Assembly: GCA_002371465.1 (NCBI GenBank)
Contig: DFIU01000004.1
Coordinates: forward strand, 13,410 to 30,057
Reading direction: 5' to 3'
Length of the DNA stretch: 16,648 bases
Source of the DNA: Lachnospiraceae bacterium UBA3689
GTDB taxonomy: Bacteria; Bacillota; Clostridia; Lachnospirales; Lachnospiraceae
In this document: one piece after another, positions 1-6,087 of the stretch
How the letters are laid out: every line of letters begins with the position of its first letter
How positions within the stretch are numbered: the stretch's first letter is position 1
Program-made: the position numbers and the translations under genes
The notes under the pieces: model-generated
The model's input: the letters and a program-made list of their open reading frames with translations, nothing else
What the model was told of the DNA's origin: nothing
Database searches by the model: none

Positions 1-53
1 AGAGCACCTGACTCTTAATCAGGGTGTCCAGGGTTCGAGTCCCTGGAGGCGCA
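1..53 (+). tRNA. tRNA-Lys (anticodon CTT), 5' end outside window
   Basis: This is the 3' two thirds of a tRNA decoding AAG lysine codons. A 5-bp anticodon stem (7-11 with 19-23) encloses a 7-base loop with anticodon CTT at 14-16. A 5-bp T stem (29-33 with 41-45) closes the loop TTCGAGT. The 3' acceptor strand is 46-52 and the discriminator base is A53. CCA is not encoded (CGA follows). The D arm and 5' acceptor strand lie before the window, so the acceptor pairing cannot be checked. Confidence 0.93.
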
Positions 54-56
54 CGA

Positions 57-88
57 AAAGACGGTTCTTAGGGACCGTCTTTTGTTTT
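57..88 (+). terminator. rho-independent terminator of the tRNA unit
   Basis: A perfect 9-bp stem (AAAGACGGT 57-65 with ACCGTCTTT 74-82) is followed by a T-rich run (TTTTGTTTT). It begins four bases after the tRNA and ends that transcript. Confidence 0.9.
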
Positions 89-92
89 ATCC

Positions 93-121
93 TGTACAAA
101 AGTTTCGGATGACAGTAGAAT
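93..121 (+). promoter_or_regulatory. possible promoter of the secreted protease gene
   Basis: TGTACA (93-98), a 17-base spacer and TAGAAT (116-121) resemble a sigma-A promoter. The -10 is good and the -35 matches in only four positions. It lies after the tRNA terminator and 54 bases before the protease ATG, where a promoter is needed. Confidence 0.4.
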
Positions 122-174
122 GGCGGCAACAGGACAAGGGGCGCAAATGCGTGTTTTTCAGGTGAGGACTGAAT

Positions 175-2358
175 ATGAAATATTTTAAGAAGCGAATGTT
201 GGCTTTTGCATCAGCGGCAATTCTTTTTGCGGGGGCAGTCCCCCAGGGGGTGACGGCATATGCCGATGAGCCTGATGCGGAAGAATCTGTCTTTGAAGAT
301 ACCGTGACGGACAGCGGCATGATTCTGACGACGGGGGATGAGATACTGACCCAGTCACCGGACCTGGAGACGGAGGCGGCGGTCCAGCTTGCGTCGGAGC
401 GAGCGGCAGCGGCAGCGGTAAAAGCCCGGGAGGAAGAGGAAAGCAGAGCCGAAGGGATAGAAGAGACGGAGGAGGCTTTCTCTGAGGCGGAACCCTATGG
501 GGAAGACGAAGCGGAAACGACCGTGAGCGGAAATCAGGTTCTCCGTCGGGCGAGAAGGTCTGTGGAATCGGTCGAAGAGGCGGCGCCGGTCGGGGCAGGG
601 GAAAGGGAAGAGGATTATCTAAAGAACTCTGACCATGCCCATTTTCTTGCTGCCTATCTCAATGGGACGATTTCAAATGTACTGAATCAGGGCAATAGCG
701 CCCTTTGCTGGGCTTTTGCAGGGCTTGATTCGGCTCAAATCAATCTTATTTCAAGTGGAACAGTAAGGGAAAAAAATATGTTGTTTTCTCCTTACCACTT
801 GGCTTCTTCCTCCTTTAGCGGACCGGACCGAGGAGATGAGTGGAAACTCCCGGGTGGTACGCCTTATGCGACACCGGGAAATTATCAGGTCGTGACTTCA
901 ACTCTGGCGAAATATTGGGGCGCGGCATCTGCTTCCTATAATGAGGACAAGGCGAGGTCCTTAACTTCCGGTCAAAAGACGGATGCTATTGCCCATCTGA
1001 AGAGTGTCCGGCAGTTAACCAACATGAATACAGGGATCGGGAAAAATAATCCCACTGATGAAGAGAGGAATGAAGCCCGTGCAGCGTCGGTCGGCAGTAT
1101 TAAGAAGTTTATTGACGCCAATAAAGCCGTGACTTTGTCGTTCCGGGCGGACGGCTACGATCAAGATACGAACTCCTATTACCATTCTTCCCTGTCCCAG
1201 CCGACTCACCAGGTTATCGTTGTTGGCTACAATGAGTTTAAGAAAACAAAAGCGGAAGTTCCGGGGGCTTTTCTGATAAAAAATACCTGGGGAACGTCGT
1301 CGGGAAGGAACGGATATGCCTGGCTTTCTTTCCAGGATCTGACCATGTGCGATCCCTGCGTCTTTGACTTTGAGTATGGAACTCTAAGAGACCGATCTGT
1401 CTATTATTATGACGGAACGGGCAATATGGCATTAAAAAAAGCAGACGAGGGGAAGCAGTCCAAGTATGCCAATGTCTTTACGACATCCTATGATGATGTC
1501 ATCGACCAGGTGGGCATCTATGTCCCTGCCGGAGGGTCTTATCAGATTGAATTGCGGACGGGTCTGAAGACGGAACTTCCCGATTCAGGCTATCTTGCGG
1601 CAAGAGCAGAGAAAGCGGGGATTGAGACTGGCGGTTATTATGTCATCCCCCTGGACAAGCCTGTCAGCGTTCCGAAAGGCAAAAAGTTTGCGGTGATTGT
1701 CCAGACCTTAAACGCGGCTGGCGAAAGTGTTATCTCTGCCGAAGTGACGCAAACAAAGTACAGAGTTATGAGCAGCTCGCCCAAACAGTCCTATATCGCG
1801 GAATATCCGGTTGGGGGAAAAGCGGAATTTCAGGATTTCTATGGAAGCAAAGTAAGCAGTGGGGGCTATGCCGGGACGCCCTACGGCAACGTCTGCATCA
1901 AGGCTTACGGCAGAAACGCCGCCCCCCAGCCCGCGCCCAAACCGGTCACAGTCGCAAAGCGGACCATGTACCGGGTCTATAATTCGAACAGCGGGGAGCA
2001 TTTTTATACGGCGAGCCTGGCGGAAAAGAATCACCTGGTCTCGGTCGGCTGGCGCTATGAAGGGATCGCCTGGTATGCTCCGGTCTCGGGTTCCCCGGTT
2101 TATCGCATGTACAACCCCAATGCCGGCGACCACCACTATACACTCAGCGTAAAAGAGCGCGATATGCTGATCGGCGCCGGCTGGAACTACGAGGGAGTCT
2201 CCTGGTACTCGGGAGGACCGGCTCCCCTATACCGCGCCTACAATCCCAATGCCAGGGCAGGATCTCATCACTATACCTTAAGCCGGAAGGAAATTGACTC
2301 CATTGTGAGGGCGGGCTGGAGGTATGAGGGGATCTCCTGGTACGGTTATCCCTCCTGA
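175..2358 (+). CDS. secreted papain-like (C1) cysteine protease with three C-terminal DUF5648-like repeats
   Basis: A 727-residue exported protein. Residues 1-30 form a signal peptide: a basic start, a hydrophobic core (about 9-22) and a likely cut after AYA. Residues 31-150 are an acidic, Ala/Glu-rich low-complexity stretch that may act as a propeptide or spacer. The C1 catalytic set is visible in order: oxyanion Gln172, nucleophile Cys178 (QGNSALCWAFA), His345 (PTHQVIVVGYN) and Asn370 (KNTWGTSSGRNGYAW). Residues about 405-580 form a beta-rich domain of the kind that follows lectin-like C1 peptidases. Three repeats (about 597-635, 641-678, 684-724) each carry a Y-R-x-Y-N...HxYT core and end in W-x-YEG-x-x-WY, as in DUF5648. 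These probably bind the cell wall or a glycan, which is inference. No sortase LPXTG motif is present, so the protein is free or held by its repeats. The ATG follows AGGTGAGG by about 7 bases. Substrate unknown. Confidence 0.87.
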   Translation: MKYFKKRMLAFASAAILFAGAVPQGVTAYADEPDAEESVFEDTVTDSGMILTTGDEILTQSPDLETEAAVQLASERAAAAAVKAREEEESRAEGIEETEEAFSEAEPYGEDEAETTVSGNQVLRRARRSVESVEEAAPVGAGEREEDYLKNSDHAHFLAAYLNGTISNVLNQGNSALCWAFAGLDSAQINLISSGTVREKNMLFSPYHLASSSFSGPDRGDEWKLPGGTPYATPGNYQVVTSTLAKYWGAASASYNEDKARSLTSGQKTDAIAHLKSVRQLTNMNTGIGKNNPTDEERNEARAASVGSIKKFIDANKAVTLSFRADGYDQDTNSYYHSSLSQPTHQVIVVGYNEFKKTKAEVPGAFLIKNTWGTSSGRNGYAWLSFQDLTMCDPCVFDFEYGTLRDRSVYYYDGTGNMALKKADEGKQSKYANVFTTSYDDVIDQVGIYVPAGGSYQIELRTGLKTELPDSGYLAARAEKAGIETGGYYVIPLDKPVSVPKGKKFAVIVQTLNAAGESVISAEVTQTKYRVMSSSPKQSYIAEYPVGGKAEFQDFYGSKVSSGGYAGTPYGNVCIKAYGRNAAPQPAPKPVTVAKRTMYRVYNSNSGEHFYTASLAEKNHLVSVGWRYEGIAWYAPVSGSPVYRMYNPNAGDHHYTLSVKERDMLIGAGWNYEGVSWYSGGPAPLYRAYNPNARAGSHHYTLSRKEIDSIVRAGWRYEGISWYGYPS

Positions 2359-2426
2359 TCACAAGAACTTGTGGACTTTGCAATAAAATTGTAATATATT
2401 TTGTGAAAATATAACAGAATTGACTC

Positions 2427-2454
2427 TTGACGAACCCTGCTGTTTAGATATAAT
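2427..2454 (+). promoter_or_regulatory. strong sigma-A promoter before the HAAS-like gene
   Basis: TTGACG (2427-2432), a 16-base spacer and a perfect TATAAT (2449-2454). A second TTGACT lies 7 bases upstream (2420-2425). Transcription should start near 2461. That leaves only about 11 bases before the GTG at 2472, so the ATG at 2517 is the better start for the next gene. Confidence 0.75.
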
Positions 2455-2516
2455 GAATACTGCATCTAGTTGTGAAACTGGAGCGGGGAATACTAGATAT
2501 AGAAAAGGGTTTGCAG

Positions 2517-2975
2517 ATGCTGATAGACAGAAAAGTCGCAGGTTATGTCCGCGCGGTGACGAATCAGGTTCCTTTAAGGGACAGAGGCAGAGTCGACAGG
2601 GAACTGACGGACCTGATTTACGAGATGATGAAGGAGTATGCCGGCGGCAAGGAGCCGGATATCCTCGACTGCAGAGACGCACTCAGGGACCTGGGGACGC
2701 CGGAAGAAGTTGCAGCCGCTTACATCGAAACGAAGCAGTCCGGTAAAAAGCCGGGCAGAACCAGGGAGTTTTTAGCATCCCGTTCCGGTCGGATGCTGAG
2801 GCTTGTCTACACGATTTTAACTGTGTTGGCGGTCTGTCTGGTCGCCTTTGGCCTCATCGGGCTGGGCACACAAACCATCAGCACCATGCTGCCGATCTTT
2901 TTGGGCGTGGTGATCGCCCTCATGATCGTCCTTATGCGAAGCGTCCTTACAACCATGGAATTGCAGGAATCATAA
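2517..2975 (+). CDS. small two-TM protein with HAAS/DUF1700-like N-terminus
   Basis: A 152-residue protein. Residues 1-70 resemble the helical HAAS / DUF1700 N-terminal region seen in many Clostridia (RVDRELTDLIYEMM, then ALRDLGTPEEVAAAYI). Two membrane segments follow at about 94-116 and 122-143. DUF1700 proteins usually have more membrane helices and often sit beside a PadR regulator. Here the gene is short and alone, between its own promoter and a terminator. I chose ATG 2517 because AAAAGGG lies 7 bases upstream, the family motif begins right after it, and the 15 upstream codons are atypical. An in-frame GTG at 2472 would give 167 residues but lacks a clear ribosome binding site. Role unknown; possibly an anti-sigma-like or sensor membrane protein, which is inference. 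Confidence 0.72.
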   Translation: MLIDRKVAGYVRAVTNQVPLRDRGRVDRELTDLIYEMMKEYAGGKEPDILDCRDALRDLGTPEEVAAAYIETKQSGKKPGRTREFLASRSGRMLRLVYTILTVLAVCLVAFGLIGLGTQTISTMLPIFLGVVIALMIVLMRSVLTTMELQES

Positions 2976-3006
2976 GGAAGATAACGACTTATCTGAAAAA
3001 TAGGAG

Positions 3007-3034
3007 GCGCGGGTTTTATGCCCGCGCTTTTTTT
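3007..3034 (+). terminator. rho-independent terminator
   Basis: A perfect 7-bp GC stem (GCGCGGG 3007-3013 with CCCGCGC 3021-3027) is followed by seven T. It isolates the HAAS-like gene from deoD. Confidence 0.93.
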
Positions 3035-3060
3035 GCGCCTTTATAAGGGACCTAAAAAAA

Positions 3061-3090
3061 TTGCGCGGGCAGCTGAAAATGATGTAGAAT
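3061..3090 (+). promoter_or_regulatory. possible deoD promoter
   Basis: TTGCGC (3061-3066), an 18-base spacer and TAGAAT (3085-3090), placed between the upstream terminator and the deoD start. The -35 is poor. TTGACT at 3110-3115 is another candidate -35 but has no good -10. Confidence 0.35.
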
Positions 3091-3146
3091 ATGCTGTATG
3101 ATTTGCCAGTTGACTATGTTTTAAGGAAGCAGGAGGAAGTAAGACC

Positions 3147-3878
3147 ATGATGACATCTTCACCGTCGGCTTGCATTGAATTAAAGCCGGGAACTCATTTT
3201 GCAAAAGTTGTCCTGATGCCGGGCGATCCGCTCCGCGCCAAGTATATCGCGGAACACTACCTGGACCATCCGGTTCTGGTCAACGACGTCCGCAACATGC
3301 TGGCTTATACGGGAACGTATGAGGGCAGGGAAGTCTCGGTCATGGGCTCCGGCATGGGGATTCCGTCCGCCTGCCTCTACCTGCACGAACTCTTCCAGTT
3401 CTTTGGCGTCGAAGCGGTTATTCGGGTGGGATCCGCCGGCGGTCTGGGGGATGACGTCCATGTCCGCGACGTCGTGATCGCCATGAGTGCGTCGACCAAC
3501 TCCGGCTTTTTAAATGCCTATGATATTCCGGGCCAGCTGGCTCCGACCGCCGATTTCGGCATGCTGGCCGAGGCGGTCGCCGCAGCCAAAGAGCTGGGGG
3601 TCAGAGCCGATGTGGGCAGGGTCTACACCTCCGATTTCTTCTATTATCCGGATCCGTCTATCAATCAGAAGGCGAAGGACTTTGGCCACCTCTGCCTTGA
3701 GATGGAGACGGCCGGTATTTATCTCGAAGCGATGGCAAGCGGCAAGAAGGCGCTGTCCATCCTGTCTATTTCCGACCACATCTTCAGCGGCGAGGCGCTC
3801 TCGGCTGAGGAGCGGCAGGACAGCTTCCATGAAATGATGGAAATTGCCCTCAAAACGGCGGTTCGCACGGACGTCTGA
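3147..3878 (+). CDS. deoD: purine nucleoside phosphorylase, DeoD type
   Basis: A cytoplasmic hexameric-type enzyme that splits purine (deoxy)nucleosides with phosphate into base and (deoxy)ribose-1-phosphate, in purine salvage. The family signatures are in place over 243 residues (usual length about 235): phosphate-binding GDPLR (26-30), Arg49 with YTGTYEG, RVGSAGG (93-99), the sugar/base-binding EMETAGIY (185-192) and the catalytic Asp in SDH (Asp210). Close residue similarity to the Bacillus DeoD sequence supports the low-molecular-weight, broad-specificity group. Two adjacent ATG codons occur (3147, 3150). AGGAGG at 3131-3136 lies 10 bases before the first. The gene appears monocistronic, although no clear terminator separates it from the next gene. 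Confidence 0.95.
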   Translation: MMTSSPSACIELKPGTHFAKVVLMPGDPLRAKYIAEHYLDHPVLVNDVRNMLAYTGTYEGREVSVMGSGMGIPSACLYLHELFQFFGVEAVIRVGSAGGLGDDVHVRDVVIAMSASTNSGFLNAYDIPGQLAPTADFGMLAEAVAAAKELGVRADVGRVYTSDFFYYPDPSINQKAKDFGHLCLEMETAGIYLEAMASGKKALSILSISDHIFSGEALSAEERQDSFHEMMEIALKTAVRTDV

Positions 3879-3918
3879 TCCGTAAATATGAAACTTTTCT
3901 AAAGATTGGTGGATGGGA

Positions 3919-3947
3919 TTGTACCGGAAAATGAATCGTATTATCAT
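3919..3947 (+). promoter_or_regulatory. promoter of the zinc-ribbon / DUF5685 / J-protein operon
   Basis: TTGTAC (3919-3924), a 17-base spacer and TATCAT (3942-3947). Transcription from about 3954 leaves a 25-base leader containing AAGGAG. It lies inside any longer reading of the next gene from 3913 and so supports the start at 3979. Confidence 0.6.
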
Positions 3948-3978
3948 GAATTCGCCTGATCATGAAGGAGTGCCTTTT

Positions 3979-4395
3979 ATGAAGGACATTTTTGAAAAAT
4001 TGGGTGACAGGATCAGGACCTTACTGGCGGGCCGCTGCGGGATGGACCATTTTTCCAGATTTCTGGTCGTCGCGGCGTTGATCTTCTATATCCTGTCACT
4101 TGTCTTAAGGAGCGGTCTTTTGTATCTGCTGGCTGCATTTGGCATCACGCTTTGCTGGCTGCGGATGCTGTCGAAGGACTTCGGGAAGAGGACGGCGGAA
4201 AATGAACGGTTCCTGGCGGCGGCAAATGCCGTGAGGGCAGCGGCGGAAAGGGAAAAGCAGAGGCTGGACGGCAGACGTTACTATCGCTACTTCCGTTGCC
4301 CGGCCTGCGGCCAGGAGGTCCGCGTGCCCAAGGGCAAGGGTCATATCCGGATCACCTGTCCCAAGTGCCGGACCCAGTTTGACCGCACCGTCTGA
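3979..4395 (+). CDS. two-TM protein with C-terminal zinc ribbon
   Basis: A 138-residue membrane protein I cannot assign to a named function. Two hydrophobic helices (about 27-43 and 46-63) are separated by a very short turn. A charged, probably helical linker (68-100) follows, then a compact zinc ribbon with CPAC (107-110) and CPKC (127-130). With so short a hairpin, both ends face the same side, most likely the cytoplasm. The ATG at 3979 has AAGGAG 8 bases upstream, and a promoter lies just before it; reading from the ATG at 3913 would add 22 unlikely residues. It is the first gene of a co-directional set with the DUF5685 and J-domain genes. Such ribbons bind nucleic acid, protein or only zinc, so the ligand stays open. 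Confidence 0.8.
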   Translation: MKDIFEKLGDRIRTLLAGRCGMDHFSRFLVVAALIFYILSLVLRSGLLYLLAAFGITLCWLRMLSKDFGKRTAENERFLAAANAVRAAAEREKQRLDGRRYYRYFRCPACGQEVRVPKGKGHIRITCPKCRTQFDRTV

Positions 4396-4425
4396 CGCTG
4401 GCAATTTGCCGGAGGTTGCGGGGAG

Positions 4426-5271
4426 ATGTTCGGTTACATTACAATCAATCAAAATGAACTGAAAATCAAGGACTACAAAAGGTACCGCAGTTTTTACTGC
4501 GGTCTTTGTCATTCTCTGAAGAAGCGGTGCGGACTGAAGGGGCAGATGCTCCTGCCCAACGACCTGACCTTTGCGGACGTCCTGCTGAACGCCTACCTCG
4601 AGGAGCCTCTGGAGGAGACCGACGAGCGGTGCGTCCTCCATCCGGTCAAAAAGCAGCACATGGTCTTCAACCGCGTCACGGATTACTGCGCCGATATGGG
4701 GATTCTGCTCGCCTACTATAAGATGCTGGACGACGTCCGCGACGACGGGAGCCTTAAGGCCAAGGCGTATGCAGCCACCTTAAAAAAGCCGGTCAGGAAG
4801 ATCCGGACCGCCTATCCCCGCCAGACCAAGGCTGTTGAACATTATATTTTACAGCTGGGTGAGTACGAGAAGGACCGGGTCTATGATCTGGATGCGGTCG
4901 CCGGTCTGACCGGCAGCGTGATCGGGGAGATTTTCGTCTTTCGCGAAGATCTCTGGTCCGATATTTTCCGGAAAATGGGCTTTTATCTGGGAAAATTCAT
5001 TTACCTGCTGGATGCCTACGACGATCTGGAACGGGACCTGAAGTCGGGAAATTACAATCCCTGGGAGCCCTACCGGTCCCGCAGGGACTTTGAGGCGCTG
5101 GTGGAAAATACGCTGACGATGATGATGGCGGCGAGCGCCAGAGAATTTGAAAAACTGCCGATTGTGCAGGATGTCAATATTCTACGAAATATCATGTATT
5201 CCGGTGTCTGGGTCAAGTTCCGCGAAATCCAGAAGAAGAGAAATCCGGAGATGGAAGAGGAAACGATATGA
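4426..5271 (+). CDS. DUF5685 family protein
   Basis: A 281-residue, mostly helical protein of the uncharacterised DUF5685 family, recognised by the MFGYI start, YRSFYCGLCHSL (20-31), the ADMGILLAYYKMLDDVRDD block (89-107) and GKFIYLLDAYDDLERD (189-204) followed by SGNYNPW. Cys25 and Cys28 form a CxxC; Cys35, Cys69 and Cys88 are further cysteines. The two Asp-rich stretches (DDVRDD and DAYDDLERD), each at the end of a helix, resemble the metal-diphosphate motifs of isoprenoid synthases, but this is only a pattern. No signal peptide or clear TM helix is seen. GGAGG at 4411-4415 precedes the ATG. Its stop overlaps the start of the J-protein gene, so the two are translationally coupled. Confidence 0.85.
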   Translation: MFGYITINQNELKIKDYKRYRSFYCGLCHSLKKRCGLKGQMLLPNDLTFADVLLNAYLEEPLEETDERCVLHPVKKQHMVFNRVTDYCADMGILLAYYKMLDDVRDDGSLKAKAYAATLKKPVRKIRTAYPRQTKAVEHYILQLGEYEKDRVYDLDAVAGLTGSVIGEIFVFREDLWSDIFRKMGFYLGKFIYLLDAYDDLERDLKSGNYNPWEPYRSRRDFEALVENTLTMMMAASAREFEKLPIVQDVNILRNIMYSGVWVKFREIQKKRNPEMEEETI

Positions 5272-5927
5272 TTCAGGACCCCTATCAGGTGCTTGGCGTC
5301 AGGGAGACCTGCTCGGACGCCGAGCTGAAAAAAGCCTATCGAGATCTCAGTAAACGCTACCACCCGGACGCCAATCCGGATGATCCGGAGGCCGCCGAGG
5401 AGAAATTCAAGCAGGTGCAGGAAGCCTATCGCCAGATCGTAGAGGTGAGAGAACGCGGAACCGGCGCCTACGAGCAGGCGGGCTCCTATGCCGGCTTTGG
5501 CTTCGATGACTTCTTTGGCGGCTTTACTTCCTATCAAAACCAGACTCAAAGGGAGACTCCGGATGAGACCATCGAAATGCAGGCGGCAAGGAACTATATC
5601 AACAGCGGTCACTATGCGGAGGCTATGAATGCTCTGAACCAGACCATGGAGAGCAGCCGCAGCGCCCTTTGGTACTACTACGCCTCCCTTGCCAGCCAGG
5701 GGCGGGGCAGCAATGTCGACGCTCTGAACTTTGCCAAGCGCGCCTGCGATCTGGACCCGGACAACGCCCGCTATCAGCAGCTTTTAAATGCGCTGCAGAC
5801 CGGCGGGACCTGGTATCAGCAGCGAGGTCAGGACTACGGCGGTTTTAATCCGGTCAGCAATCCGGCGGGCTGGTGCCTCAGCATGTGCGCGCTGAATCTC
5901 CTTTGCAACGCCTGTCTCTGCCTGTAA
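5268..5927 (+). CDS. J-domain protein with TPR-like repeats and Cys-rich tail
   Basis: A 219-residue DnaJ-like cochaperone. The J domain covers residues 3-62 with the DnaK-stimulating HPD at 32-34. A short Gly/Phe segment (about 70-90) follows, then helical TPR-like repeats (about 100-178). The zinc-finger and C-terminal substrate domains of true DnaJ are missing, so this is a class III-type J-protein with a dedicated client. The tail (200-219) is hydrophobic with five cysteines (203, 207, 213, 216, 218) and may insert in a membrane or bind metal. It starts within the stop of the DUF5685 gene (ATGA overlap), which makes DUF5685 or the upstream zinc-ribbon protein a likely partner (inference). 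A small perfect inverted repeat (5918-5935) spans its stop codon but lacks a T-run. Confidence 0.88.
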   Translation: MIQDPYQVLGVRETCSDAELKKAYRDLSKRYHPDANPDDPEAAEEKFKQVQEAYRQIVEVRERGTGAYEQAGSYAGFGFDDFFGGFTSYQNQTQRETPDETIEMQAARNYINSGHYAEAMNALNQTMESSRSALWYYYASLASQGRGSNVDALNFAKRACDLDPDNARYQQLLNALQTGGTWYQQRGQDYGGFNPVSNPAGWCLSMCALNLLCNACLCL

Positions 5928-6002
5928 ACAGGCAGGAAACGCTCATTGTCAGATATGCATGGAACAATCTTTAGAATCTGTATCCAATCTGTCTAAATTG
6001 CC

Positions 6003-6030
6003 TTACTTTTTCGTTTAAAAGGGTTATACT
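6003..6030 (+). promoter_or_regulatory. promoter of the radical SAM gene
   Basis: TTACTT (6003-6008), a 16-base spacer and TATACT (6025-6030), about 58 bases before the start codon. The rest of the 160-base gap before the gene shows nothing else I can name. Confidence 0.6.
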
Positions 6031-6087
6031 AAACCTCATCAAACGGAAACTAAGAAGATATCAGGCTTTAGGAGGATTGGATCAGTT

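Noticed and set aside
1..174. tRNA-Lys as an attachment site for an integrated element
   Set aside because: No integrase and no direct repeat of the tRNA 3' end occurs in the following 16 kb.
2359..2374. Short palindrome CACAAGAACTTGTG right after the protease stop
   Set aside because: The stem is only about 5 bp and no T-run follows, so it does not qualify as a terminator.
5918..5935. Perfect inverted repeat over the J-protein stop codon
   Set aside because: The loop is very small and no T-run follows; too weak to call a terminator.
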